61,352 bases of DNA. Origin: Candidatus Tayloriibacteriota bacterium. GTDB lineage: Bacteria > Patescibacteriota > Minisyncoccia > Phycocordibacterales > PALSA-1337. The position numbers were made by a program, and so were the translations under genes. Each line of letters opens with the position of its first letter. The stretch's first letter is position 1. This document shows, in pieces, positions 29,632 through 39,478 of this stretch. The notes beneath the pieces were generated by a model, which was given only the letters and a program-made list of their open reading frames with translations, was not told where the DNA came from and did not search any database. The DNA lies in contig CALRBR010000005.1 in assembly GCA_943354385.1 (NCBI GenBank), forward strand, positions 1 to 61,352. Reading direction: 5' to 3'.

Positions 29632-30177
29632 TTAATAATTTAACTTTCTCTGAGACACGGTGGTCTGTATTTCAAAACTGGTTTGATATTTTATATTATT
29701 TCCCGCCATTCCACTGACCGTAATAAAGACTCGGGGTTGGGTCCCCCCAGATACACCGCCGATTTTAGTAAATTTGAGACTTTTGACGTTTACTTCGGGA
29801 GCGGTGATTACCCCTTCTAGACCAGAACCTTTTTGTTTTGTTATTTTACCTTTATCACTTCCAGATGCTCCAACAAAAGTATAGACTACCGTATCTACAT
29901 TGCCCTTATCTTTAAAACTAATCTTTGAACCGACCCCACTACCTCCATCCGTCACCACATAATCACTCCCTGTATGAATCTCTCGGGTCATACCCTCCAG
30001 CGCCAAATTGAGATTGGTCAGCACTGTCTGGGTCGCCTGAGCTTTTTTAGTAGCGTCAATCGTCGACAAAAGTGCTCCGGTCGCCACCACCACCACTATC
30101 GCAAAAATAGCCAGAGACACCATGATCTCAATGAGCGAAAAGCCTTGCTTTTTCTGGTTTTTCATAGGAGTAATCAT
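29632..30177 (-). CDS. Type IV prepilin-like protein (PilW/GspJ-type)
   Basis: KKQGFSLIEIMVSLAIFAIVVVVATGALL. Confidence 0.85.
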   Translation of the reverse strand: MITPMKNQKKQGFSLIEIMVSLAIFAIVVVVATGALLSTIDATKKAQATQTVLTNLNLALEGMTREIHTGSDYVVTDGGSGVGSKISFKDKGNVDTVVYTFVGASGSDKGKITKQKGSGLEGVITAPEVNVKSLKFTKIGGVSGGTQPRVFITVSGMAGNNIKYQTSFEIQTTVSQRKLNY

Positions 30178-30189
30178 ATCAAAAATAAA

Positions 30190-30903
30190 CTATGGGGTAC
30201 ATGAGGTGCCAGTATTATTAGAATTTTGCACGGAAATCTGCCCGACACTGGTGACCACGATACATTTATACACGGCATCCGTGGTGCCAGGAGATTTGAT
30301 GATGATGAAAGCTTTGGTTATGGAATCTGATGTTTTGACTCCATTATTCGCCGTAATAATAGCATTTGGCTCTGGGCGTACATAAGTAATAGACAGATCA
30401 TTGACAGGGTTGCTGAAGTCATTCACATACAGGCCGAAGATAGTGTTACCCGGTTTTAATTTAAATTTCAAGATTTTCTCGTCAGGTGGTATAGCGTATT
30501 TTTCATCTGGTGGTGTAGTACCAGACTTCACATCAATAAACTGCGTAAAAGAGTACGCATTCGTAGTTGTATCCAAGACCTTATCAAAATACACTCCATA
30601 GCCATTCCCAAAAGATTGCGTGGTGTTCTGCTGATACGCCTTCACCGAAATACCATACGTCTGCATTTCTCGGATCGAAAGGGCGATTTCGTAGACCAGA
30701 TTACTGAAGAGGATGCCACTGTTGAAATCATTGTTTCGGATCAAAACAATACCTGTGATAATAGCAAAAATAGAAAGAGAAACCATCATTTCGACGAGGG
30801 TAAAACCGAGGGATTTTGCAAATGGAAGACTCGCTCTTCCCCGCGCCGTACTCGGCGCGGGGACAGGATTCATTTTATTCTCTTGTCGTATAAAAAAATA
30901 CAT
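30190..30903 (-). CDS. Type IV prepilin-like protein with extended leader
   Basis: SLGFTLVEMMVSLSIFAIITGIVLI preceded by NPVPAPSTARGRASLPFAK. Confidence 0.85.
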   Translation of the reverse strand: MYFFIRQENKMNPVPAPSTARGRASLPFAKSLGFTLVEMMVSLSIFAIITGIVLIRNNDFNSGILFSNLVYEIALSIREMQTYGISVKAYQQNTTQSFGNGYGVYFDKVLDTTTNAYSFTQFIDVKSGTTPPDEKYAIPPDEKILKFKLKPGNTIFGLYVNDFSNPVNDLSITYVRPEPNAIITANNGVKTSDSITKAFIIIKSPGTTDAVYKCIVVTSVGQISVQNSNNTGTSCTP

Positions 30904-30905
30904 GA

Positions 30906-31736
30906 TTATGAAAAAAGGATAAGATTGAGACCGAGCAAATCAACACCAGAAAATAGCGCGACAAAAGTACCGACGATCAGATACGGTGCAAACGGTATCG
31001 CGCTTTTGAAACTAAGCTGTGGTAGACGTAAATACCTCGCCACTTTTTTGACCGATGACAGAGCAAGGACTTTACTGAGCCCCATGACAAGCAGGCTCAC
31101 TCCCGCACCAATCCAAAAACCGAGAATGATCGCCGAAACACCCTGCACCAAGCCGAGCGTCCAGCCGATCCCCCACGCAAGCTTTGCATCACCAAAACCC
31201 ATCCAAGTGCCTTTGGAAAAATACCAGAGCGCCCAGAATGGGAGAAAAAGGATGGGGCCAGCGAGCAGATTCCAGATTTCCGGCTTGTGGATAAGTGAGG
31301 CAAGAGGTGTTTCGTAAAGTAATCTCAGAAGCCCTAGCCCGATAAATGCAAAAACAAGGCCATCGGGGATAATCATATGACGGATATCGTACACAGTGAT
31401 GACGACGAGTAAGCACGAGATGATTAAATAGTACGCTAGCAAAACGAGTGATTGGCTTTGATACCAATACATCAACACAAACAGTAGGCCGGTGACAAAC
31501 TCGACCAGCGGATATTGCGGCGAGATCTTGCTTTTACACTGTGAGCATCGGCCACAGAGACAGAGGTAGCTGACGACCGGAATGAGTTCTACCGCTTTGA
31601 GCTTTTTACCACAAGAAAAACATGCGGATCTGCCGGTAGGTGGACGACCGGTATTATAGCGAAGCGCGACTACATTGAGAAAACTCCCCATCAAAACACC
31701 GAAGATAAAAAAGAGACTAGCGACGAGCATTTCCAT
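30906..31736 (-). CDS. pilD: Prepilin peptidase (A24 family)
   Basis: GSFLNVVALR, CxxC pairs (CFSCGKK, CGRCSQC), DIRHMIIPD, GFGDAKLAWGIG. Confidence 0.95.
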   Translation of the reverse strand: MEMLVASLFFIFGVLMGSFLNVVALRYNTGRPPTGRSACFSCGKKLKAVELIPVVSYLCLCGRCSQCKSKISPQYPLVEFVTGLLFVLMYWYQSQSLVLLAYYLIISCLLVVITVYDIRHMIIPDGLVFAFIGLGLLRLLYETPLASLIHKPEIWNLLAGPILFLPFWALWYFSKGTWMGFGDAKLAWGIGWTLGLVQGVSAIILGFWIGAGVSLLVMGLSKVLALSSVKKVARYLRLPQLSFKSAIPFAPYLIVGTFVALFSGVDLLGLNLILFS

Positions 31737-31831
31737 AGGCTTAATTATATACCGAGATGGTCTTTTTCGGAAGGTATACTGGGTAGAAGCATGATGTACG
31801 ATTCAAGATTCATGAATGGGTAAAAATAAAG

Positions 31832-31864
31832 AAAACCCGCGGCGAGTACGCCGCGGGTTTTTGT
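31832..31864 (-). terminator. GC-rich terminator hairpin
   Basis: aaacccgcggcgagtacgccgcgggttttt. Confidence 0.8.
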
Positions 31865-31865
31865 A

Positions 31866-32351
31866 TTACCGCCCTTTTACATCGTAGCATTTGTCTGTTT
31901 GACCTGGCACCGACGCACTACAAAGACAGTCCTGACTATCCCCCCTAAAACCACTTGTCCAAGAGACCCCGGTTGCACAAGAGAAAAAGTTTTCATTTGC
32001 ATTATAGCTTGCTGGATTCATCTGTTCCAAAATTGCCCCCAAATGATAATTTGTAGGACTTGTAGCTGAATTGACGGCATACTTATAATCAACCCCACCT
32101 ACTGGATCTTTCGGAACACTATTCATATATACTGGACTCAAATCAGTGTCCGTAGAAATAGTTGTTGGATATTTCCTATTCTGCTCGTAATACAACTCCA
32201 GCGCCAGCTGTATCTGGCCAATATCCGATACCCTCTTCCCATCCCGCGCCCTCGCTCGAGATGAGCCGAGAGAAGCAATAATCACCCCGCTCAAAATACC
32301 GATAATCGCAATGACCACCATAAGCTCAATAAGTGTAAAACCTTTTTTCAT
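31866..32351 (-). CDS. Type IV prepilin
   Basis: [55 protein letters not shown]. Confidence 0.92.
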   Translation of the reverse strand: MKKGFTLIELMVVIAIIGILSGVIIASLGSSRARARDGKRVSDIGQIQLALELYYEQNRKYPTTISTDTDLSPVYMNSVPKDPVGGVDYKYAVNSATSPTNYHLGAILEQMNPASYNANENFFSCATGVSWTSGFRGDSQDCLCSASVPGQTDKCYDVKGR

Positions 32352-32411
32352 GGAATAAGTATAACATACAACCAAAAAACTTTTTTCTTAAAGTATAGTA
32401 GGCACAAACCA

Positions 32412-32438
32412 CTTACGCAAGGACGGTCCTTGCGTAAG
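32412..32438. repeat. REP-like palindrome, GCAAGGAC family
   Basis: cttacgcaaggac-g-gtccttgcgtaag, perfect 13-bp arms. Confidence 0.85.
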
Positions 32439-32467
32439 GGGTTATACCCTTACTGCTTACTACTGCT

Positions 32468-33148
32468 CTACAAAACTATAAAATAATCTTCGACAAAGTT
32501 TTTAAACTCCTTTGAATCTTTAAAATAGTCTGGGAAACTTTCGGTAGTGAGTATATTTTTCTCTACCCGATCAACACCTATATAATCCTGATAGCTGGAA
32601 TATCGATACTCTTCTAGAAACTTTTTCATGCCATTTGTCTCATCTGAAGATTGTTTGATTTTATTTTTCCACCCTGAAAATTTTATATCGAGTGGGTTTA
32701 AATGAAGATATCCAAACAAATGTCGCAAATACACATCATCCACCCCAATTAATTTTGACTTAAATAATCCACCAAATAACGCACCCTTTCGCTGATATTT
32801 GATATTGAAAAACATCGAATAACCCGTACCAAGTTTTTTCATAAACTTTGTAATACCGCCGTCTACGTCCTGACGAATCAGTAGGTGAAAATGATTGGAC
32901 ATCAGAGACCACGCGCCAATAGAGACCAGTGGTTCACTTCTATCAAGTAAAAGAACCTCCTCAAATGTGTTATGTTGTCTGGTCACAAGATCGTCAAGCC
33001 GGAAAGAATCTTTTGAATTTGCAACATAGAGAAGCATCATGAACCGTTCATAATCTCTTACTAACTTAAAAATAACTCTTTTGTCTATACCTCGGTTGTA
33101 CAAATGATAATACTCACCGGTGACAAAAGGATCTTTACGTAACATCAA
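32468..33148 (-). mobile_element. Y1/HUH transposase, REP-associated (RAYT-like), copy 1
   Basis: GEYYHLYNRGIDKRVIF...LMSNHFHLLIRQ HUH motif ...KYQRKGALFGGLFKSKLI...YLHLNPL. Confidence 0.85.
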
Positions 33149-33157
33149 TACAGTATA

Positions 33158-33706
33158 TCAATAGATGCTTTCTGCGCAAGGACGGTCCTTGCATAACACA
33201 TATTTATCTGGCAAAGATACTGGCAATCCTGAGAGTAGCTTTTTTTGTTTCTGGCTACCAAAAACCCTCGCCCACACACTGCCCCATTGCCATAGCTCAG
33301 CCCGATCCACTAGCTTTGCCCTCAATTGATTTCGTTCAACATATTTAATCAGTGTTAAAAGGTATGCATCATTATCCACAAGAAATGATTTGTAGCGTCC
33401 TTGATAAAGGTGCCCACTTCCATTTGTACCTGTCTCTGCATGCACTTTCCTAGTATGCGAATTTGTAAGACGATGCATGAAAATTCCAAGATCCCCATCC
33501 AACACTGGCTGAAGTATTAAGTGCCAATGATTTGGCATCAATGTATATGCAAGTATTCGCATCCCTGTCAGCTCTTGCGCTTCAACAAGCAACTCTAGAA
33601 AAAACTAATAGTCTTTTGGTTCGGTAAAAATCTGTAGTCTGCCGTTGGCACGATTGAGTACGTGATATATTTCTCCCGCAATATCGATACGAGCGTTTCT
33701 TGGCAT
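33158..33706 (-). mobile_element. Y1/HUH transposase (RAYT-like), copy 2, interrupted by in-frame TAG at 33605-33607
   Basis: MPRNARIDIAGEIYHVLNRANGRLQIFTEPKDY*FFLELLVEAQELTGMRILAYTLMPNHWHLIL...GHLYQGRYKSF. Confidence 0.85.
33176..33192. repeat. GCAAGGAC-family palindrome within the 3' end of RAYT copy 2
   Basis: gcaaggac-g-gtccttgc. Confidence 0.8.
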
Positions 33707-33727
33707 AAAACAACTATATTATAGTTT

Positions 33728-33922
33728 TTAGCAAAGAATGGTGGCTGTCCCCTTTATCCATAAATATTTACTAATGTAGTGATAATTGTATCAATAAACA
33801 AACTTATTATAAAAGAAAATACCTCCACAGTGGAGGTATTTTCTTTTTTTACTATTACACCACACTTTTTATAAAAGAATGGTGACTGTCCCCTTTATCC
33901 CCCTGGTGACTGTTCTGTTTAT
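33728..33922. repeat. Copies of the ggtg(a/g)ctgtcccctttat motif upstream of RAYT copy 2
   Basis: aagaatggtggctgtcccctttatcc (33735), aagaatggtgactgtcccctttatcc (33875), ggtgactgttctgtttat (33903). Confidence 0.6.
33820..33850. terminator. Terminator-like hairpin
   Basis: agaaaatacctccac-agtg-gaggtattttctttttt. Confidence 0.7.
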
Positions 33923-34339
33923 CTAGTTATTTGTCACCCCGATGGAAGTAGCTGTGAATATCACTGCTGAATCTCTACAAATTGTCGCTGGACAAGTTAC
34001 AGTGATTCTAGGATCATTTGCAACATTACCCGTTACGACGCCATAGACCACGGTACTACCTATACTAGCTAGACTTGGGTATATTGCAGAGACGGCAACT
34101 GTACAAATGTCTCCTCCACCAGTATTGATGTTCAATGGATCTTTTGCCACTGCTGCACTTGACTGGTCTTGGCAAAGCATCAGTGCTGGCACCAAACCTC
34201 TTGCTGTAGCCTGTGTTGCTGCAAACTTAGCCTTTGCTCGGGCAGAATTCAAAGACACCATTACAACTGATGACAAAATACCGATAATCGCTATCACGAC
34301 CAAAAGTTCAATCAGTGTAAAACCTTGTTTCTTATTCAT
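33923..34339 (-). CDS. Type IV prepilin
   Basis: [39 protein letters not shown]. Confidence 0.92.
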   Translation of the reverse strand: MNKKQGFTLIELLVVIAIIGILSSVVMVSLNSARAKAKFAATQATARGLVPALMLCQDQSSAAVAKDPLNINTGGGDICTVAVSAIYPSLASIGSTVVYGVVTGNVANDPRITVTCPATICRDSAVIFTATSIGVTNN

Positions 34340-34476
34340 AGTTAAATTAATTAATGATTATATAAAATATACTTTCTCCTTGTTTTTTGAATATCTCTGA
34401 TTTCGACCTGTTATGTATGCCTCTTATTATAGCGCATCTAGGAAAGAAAAGGGAGAAGGGATGGGTGGGGATAAAA

Positions 34477-34526
34477 AAAATCCTCCGCCCTGAGTACAAG
34501 ACACCTCCTTTAAAAAAGGAGGAATA
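34477..34526. repeat. REP-like repeat type 1
   Basis: aaatcctccgccctgagtacaagacacctcctttaaaaaaggaggaat. Confidence 0.75.
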
Positions 34527-34611
34527 ATAAAGGGAGATTCGGGGATGTGGTTCTCTCCCCGGGTCCCTCCCTCTTCCCCGGCCGAGGATACGGCCGGGGA
34601 CCTGCTATGAC

Positions 34612-35820
34612 CTAGGTGCCCTGCGCGATATTGTATATAGGAATAAGGACAGAAGAAAGCAAGAAACCTACTCCCAGACCCAAAAGCACGATCATGATAG
34701 GTTCGATCAGATCCACGAGTGTATCCACTGCGTTGTTGACCTCGCGGGTATAGAAACGAGCCAGCGTTTTCAAGATATTGCCCAGATCTCCTGTCTCCTC
34801 ACCCACCTTAATCATCTGAATCATAATACCTGGTATCTCATCGTTGCGAGACAGCGCATCGGAAACCGAGCTACCCGCCTTGACCCGACTGATGGCATCA
34901 GTGAAAATCTCTTTATAGACAGTGTTATCGATCACATCAGAAGTAATCTCGAGTGCACGAATCATCGGAATACCTGACAAAAGCATAGTGTTCATGTTGT
35001 CGGCCATGCGGGACAAATACAACTTACGAAAAAGTCGACTCACATATGGAATAGATAGCTTTATCTGAGACAAAACCCGTTTACCCTCTGTTGTTCGGAA
35101 AAATCTCCAAAGTACAACCCCACCCACCACAACCAGGGCGAGAAGACCGAGTCCATAATCTACAAAAAAGTCACTAATGCCCAGCACGACTTTTGTATAA
35201 ATAGGAATTTCTTGTCCAGACTCAATCAAAATCCCGCTAATTTTTGGAATCACCAAGGTGAGCATGAGTACCATCACACTGATAAAAGTGATGACGACAA
35301 AAGCTGGGTAAATGAGAGCATTTCGAGCTTTTGAAGTTACTTCGTAGGTACGGTCAAGGTAGTCAGCGAGGTATAGAAAAGATTGATCAAGCTTGCCAGA
35401 CTCCTCACCAGCTCGTACGATATTGATGTAAAAATTACTAAATACCGATGGGTGCTTTGAGAGGGCACCGGAGATCGATGTTCCGCCCTGCAAATCATCG
35501 GAGATTTGAGCTAGATTTTTGGCAAGTAACGGGTTGTCATTTTCGGCAGAAAGTAGTCGAAAGATACGCAGAGCCGAGACCTGCGCCTCAAAAAGGGTCG
35601 ACATTTGTCTCGAAAGAATCACCACATCCTTACCCGATACTCGCTCAAAAAAGGTAAACTTTTTATCAAAAAATGAACCACTTCCGGTATCTTCTTTTAT
35701 AGACGAAATAACGAGCGCCCTACGCTGAAGTGAGGTAATAGCCACATCAACATTGATCGCCTCAATGGCGCCTGTTTTCTCTTGTCCGGTATTATCGAGA
35801 GCTTTGTAATTAAAAAGCAT
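34612..35820 (-). CDS. pilC: Type IV pilus inner-membrane protein PilC / GspF
   Basis: GspF-type topology; SGALSKHPSVFSNFYINIVRAGEESGKLD and IPGIMIQMIKVGEETGDLG. Confidence 0.95.
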   Translation of the reverse strand: MLFNYKALDNTGQEKTGAIEAINVDVAITSLQRRALVISSIKEDTGSGSFFDKKFTFFERVSGKDVVILSRQMSTLFEAQVSALRIFRLLSAENDNPLLAKNLAQISDDLQGGTSISGALSKHPSVFSNFYINIVRAGEESGKLDQSFLYLADYLDRTYEVTSKARNALIYPAFVVITFISVMVLMLTLVIPKISGILIESGQEIPIYTKVVLGISDFFVDYGLGLLALVVVGGVVLWRFFRTTEGKRVLSQIKLSIPYVSRLFRKLYLSRMADNMNTMLLSGIPMIRALEITSDVIDNTVYKEIFTDAISRVKAGSSVSDALSRNDEIPGIMIQMIKVGEETGDLGNILKTLARFYTREVNNAVDTLVDLIEPIMIVLLGLGVGFLLSSVLIPIYNIAQGT

Positions 35821-35829
35821 TGTATATGT

Positions 35830-36891
35830 TTAGATAAGACGCTGAAGATTCTTTGTATCGAAGGAGTGAATATATGCTTGCTCTGGAGTAATCTCCCCCC
35901 GTCGCACGAGGTCCGCGAGGCAACGGTTCATATCAATCATTCCTTCAGTAGAACCAGTCTCAATAACCGTCATAATCTCATGGGTACGACCTTCTCGAAT
36001 AAGATTTGATACAGCATTATTGGCAATCAAAAGTTCATACGCTGGTATGAGTCCCCCAGAAATACGCGGGATAAGGCGCTGGGAAAATATACCTGTCAAA
36101 CTTCCAGCGAGCTGGATACGAATCTGATCTTGTTGATCCGAAGGAAATGAGTCGATGATACGGTTTATAGTCTGAGCGGCGTTGTTAGTATGCAGTGTCG
36201 AAAGGACAAGGTGTCCCGTCTCGGCGGCAGTCACGGCAGTAGATATAGTCTCAAGACCACGCATTTCCCCAATCATCACCACATCAACATCTTCTCGAAA
36301 AATACTAATCAACGCTGTATGAAAATCTTTTGTATCTATACGCACTTCACGCTGATCAATAATAGACTTTTTTGGCTCATATACATACTCAATCGGATCC
36401 TCAATGGTGATAATGTGCTCTGCACGATCGTGGTTGATCATATCTACCATAGATGCGAGGGTGGTGGTCTTACCGTGTCCTACTGGCCCAACCACCAAAA
36501 AGAAACCTTGCTGTTTTTGCGTAAAGGTTGCAAGAATCGGTGGAAGACCGAGCTCCTCAAGTGTACGAATTTTTTTTGAAATCAAACGCAAAGCGATACT
36601 AATAGCCCCCTGTTGGAAAAAGGCGTTTCCACGAAAACGATCTCCGCCAGCATAGTTATAAGAAAAATCAATCTCTTTGTTTGTTTCAAAACGATCTCTG
36701 TTTGATTTGTCGAGCATGACATCTAGCATCCCACTCGTATCTTCCTTTGAAAGTGCTGGGTGTTTTAAAAGTGGAATAAGTACACCAGAAACTCGAATAG
36801 TGGGGTGCCTTCCATCAGAAAGATGGATGTCTGATCCGCCCTCCTTTGTAACTGTTACCAATAGATCATCGAGTTGTTTTTTGTAATCCAT
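35830..36891 (-). CDS. pilT: Type IV pilus twitching ATPase PilT
   Basis: GPVGHGKTTTLASMVDMIN, EDPIEYVYEPKKSIIDQREV, GEMRGLETISTAVTAAETGHLVLSTLHTNNA. Confidence 0.95.
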   Translation of the reverse strand: MDYKKQLDDLLVTVTKEGGSDIHLSDGRHPTIRVSGVLIPLLKHPALSKEDTSGMLDVMLDKSNRDRFETNKEIDFSYNYAGGDRFRGNAFFQQGAISIALRLISKKIRTLEELGLPPILATFTQKQQGFFLVVGPVGHGKTTTLASMVDMINHDRAEHIITIEDPIEYVYEPKKSIIDQREVRIDTKDFHTALISIFREDVDVVMIGEMRGLETISTAVTAAETGHLVLSTLHTNNAAQTINRIIDSFPSDQQDQIRIQLAGSLTGIFSQRLIPRISGGLIPAYELLIANNAVSNLIREGRTHEIMTVIETGSTEGMIDMNRCLADLVRRGEITPEQAYIHSFDTKNLQRLI

Positions 36892-36909
36892 ACTATTGTA
36901 TATATAAAA

Positions 36910-37299
36910 TTAAATCTTACATTTTGAAACGATCTCTACCACCTCATGCACCACCTCTGATGGAATGGTGCTTGCCTTTACAATGTATCCTGCCACACCG
37001 AGCTTTGTTGCTCGATCGATCTCTGTAGACTGGCTTTGATTGGTAAGCATAACCACCACCGTATTCAGAATAAGTTTTTCTTTACGAATAGTTTCAAGAA
37101 GCTCTAAGCCGTCCATTCCTGGCATAATGATATCAAGAACAATGACATCAGGTACAAGCCCCTCTCGCAACATTTTTAATGCATCGAATGACGAGCCTGC
37201 TACTTTCGTATTATGGCCACTTTTAGTAAACTTGATCGAATACATATCAAGGAGGAATCGGTCGTCATCTACAAGGAATACTATGTATTTTTTGTCCAT
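36910..37299 (-). CDS. CheY-like response regulator receiver protein
   Basis: VFLVDDDRFLLDMYSIKF, VIVLDIIMPGMDGLELL. Confidence 0.9.
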   Translation of the reverse strand: MDKKYIVFLVDDDRFLLDMYSIKFTKSGHNTKVAGSSFDALKMLREGLVPDVIVLDIIMPGMDGLELLETIRKEKLILNTVVVMLTNQSQSTEIDRATKLGVAGYIVKASTIPSEVVHEVVEIVSKCKI

Positions 37300-37311
37300 G
37301 GTTTTATTATA

Positions 37312-39042
37312 CTACAGCTTGTTGACTTCCTCAATCGGAATTTCGCGGTTGACTGCTTTGATGATTGCGTCCTCTTTCATGGTAAGCATTCCCTTCTCTC
37401 TCAAGGCTTTGAAAATATCGGCTTCTGTCGCTCGATTGAGAATGACCCGCTCGATATCGTGATCCATTTTAAATAACTCGAATACAGCCGTACGACCACG
37501 AGTACCGTTTGGACAATCTTGAGTCCGTTCAACATTATATACATTGTCCATTTTTGGTAAATCTTTTTTATATACTTCCGGTAAGTCCGCAAATTGTTTA
37601 TCGAACATCATTTTGATACTTCCCTCAACTGGTTCGGCTTTTCCACTATTTGGACAGAGGGTGGTGACTAGACGCTGGGCAATAGTCAGTATCAGTGTCG
37701 GGGCAATCAAATACGGGTCAATACCCATATCCATAAGTCTTGGGATCACGCCGGCTGCGGTGTTGGTGTGGATAGTAGAAAGCACAAGATGACCGGTAAG
37801 CGCGGCCTGCACTGCAAGCTCCGCTGTCTCTTTATCACGAATTTCTCCCACCATAATCACATCTGGGTCTTGACGAAGTGCGGTACGAAGACCGCTGGCA
37901 AAGGTATAGCCGATTTCTGGTTTTACCTGAGATTGACTCATACCCTCTATGTTGTATTCAATCGGATCTTCAAGTGAAAGCACATTAGACCCCTCTCGAT
38001 CGACTTCGTTCAGCATAGAATATAGTGTCGTGGTCTTTCCAGAGCCTGTCGGACCAGTAAGAAGTATGAGACCGTACGGCCGAGCAAGAGCCTCGCGAAT
38101 AAGCGCTAGATTCTTTGGACTAAGACCCATCTCATCTATCTTTTTAACACCCTTTTCCTGATCCAAAATACGCATCACGATTTTCTCACCGTAATATGCT
38201 GGAAAAGTCGAGACACGGAAATCGATTTTGCGCCCCTCGATACGAGCAGAAAAACGCCCATCTTGTGGCTTTCTCTTTTCATCAAGCTTCATGTTGGACA
38301 AGATTTTAATACGAGCTATCACCGCACTATGGACCTTGATCGGCAAAACGAGACTAGTATTCAAAGTACCGTCCACACGAAATCGCACGCGTATTTTGTC
38401 TCGCATATGTTCAATATGTACATCGGACGCATTACCCTCGGTAGCGTAACGCAGTATTGTTGCCACGATTTTTGTAACCGGCGCGTCTTCGATGATTTTA
38501 GTGTTAGTATTATTTTGTTCAGCGGTGGTCTTGCCAACGGAAGATGGCAATGTAACACTCTCCTCATCTACAGAGAGTTCGCTTTCGAGCTCGGAGAGCG
38601 CTTTGGTCACTTCCCCCGAAAGACCTCTGTAGGTTTCAATTACCTTGTCAAAATCTCCTTGTGAGATGAGGAACATCTTAAAAGGTAAGTTGATTTTTGA
38701 AGAAATAAAACTGAGTGCGTCACGCGCCTCAATATTGTCCGGGTCAACAATACCCACTTCGAGCACCCCGTCTTTGAAACCTATTGGTGCAAAACTATAG
38801 TGAATTGCCGATTCCTCAGGAATATATTCGAGAAGATTAAAGGGTATATTTTTGTCCTGCAAACTTCGAGTTGGGATATTTAAATACTCACCTTTTGCAT
38901 TCAAAATCCCTTCAGGGCTAACCCCTTTTAAAATCAAGACTTTTTCCAGGGTAGAATTAGGCGCGCCTGAATCCCGCTTAATGGCGGGAATTTCCTCTTT
39001 TCGTATGAGATTTTTGCTGGCCAGTATTTCTAATATACCCAT
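37312..39042 (-). CDS. pilB: Type IV pilus assembly ATPase PilB
   Basis: LLTGPTGSGKTTTLYSMLNEVD, LEDPIEYNIEGMSQSQVKPEIGYTFASGLRTALRQDPDVIMVGEIRDKETAELAVQAALTGHLVLSTIHTN. Confidence 0.96.
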   Translation of the reverse strand: MGILEILASKNLIRKEEIPAIKRDSGAPNSTLEKVLILKGVSPEGILNAKGEYLNIPTRSLQDKNIPFNLLEYIPEESAIHYSFAPIGFKDGVLEVGIVDPDNIEARDALSFISSKINLPFKMFLISQGDFDKVIETYRGLSGEVTKALSELESELSVDEESVTLPSSVGKTTAEQNNTNTKIIEDAPVTKIVATILRYATEGNASDVHIEHMRDKIRVRFRVDGTLNTSLVLPIKVHSAVIARIKILSNMKLDEKRKPQDGRFSARIEGRKIDFRVSTFPAYYGEKIVMRILDQEKGVKKIDEMGLSPKNLALIREALARPYGLILLTGPTGSGKTTTLYSMLNEVDREGSNVLSLEDPIEYNIEGMSQSQVKPEIGYTFASGLRTALRQDPDVIMVGEIRDKETAELAVQAALTGHLVLSTIHTNTAAGVIPRLMDMGIDPYLIAPTLILTIAQRLVTTLCPNSGKAEPVEGSIKMMFDKQFADLPEVYKKDLPKMDNVYNVERTQDCPNGTRGRTAVFELFKMDHDIERVILNRATEADIFKALREKGMLTMKEDAIIKAVNREIPIEEVNKL

Positions 39043-39073
39043 ACAAATAAACTTTTAAAAATAATCATACTCC

Positions 39074-39457
39074 CTATCGGCCTAAAGATGTCGCGTCCCC
39101 TGCTCCGGCTGTGCTCGCTTTTCTACTACCTGGGAGCGGTGCAAATGGATTATCAGTAGCATCACGAGTAGTTTGACTTAGAATCTCAACTCCAAAATCC
39201 ACTAAAGACTTAAATCTAGTATCATCAAAAAAACCATTATCGATATCTAGATTGTTAACTGGTCGAAGGAGATTGAGCAACTTTTTACCTACCTCCACCG
39301 TTTTTGCATTTTGTGCTATGAGAGCACCCTGCTCAACAGTCAGCTCACTGGTAGAAGTGCTGGCCTTACTTTTCATAAACACAAAAACCCCAAAGGCCAC
39401 TATCAAAAGGATGATGACGATGACTACGGTGGTGGTTGTTTTTTTATTATTTTCCAT
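39074..39457 (-). CDS. Hypothetical single-TM protein in pilus operon
   Basis: TM helix TTTVVIVIILLIVAFGVFVFM; position between pilB and pilO. Confidence 0.55.
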   Translation of the reverse strand: MENNKKTTTTVVIVIILLIVAFGVFVFMKSKASTSTSELTVEQGALIAQNAKTVEVGKKLLNLLRPVNNLDIDNGFFDDTRFKSLVDFGVEILSQTTRDATDNPFAPLPGSRKASTAGAGDATSLGR

Positions 39458-39478
39458 GGGTGAATATGATTATAATCT

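Noticed and set aside
30616-31317. 233-aa ORF on the plus strand
   Set aside because: Antisense to the prepilin and pilD genes, no recognisable family.
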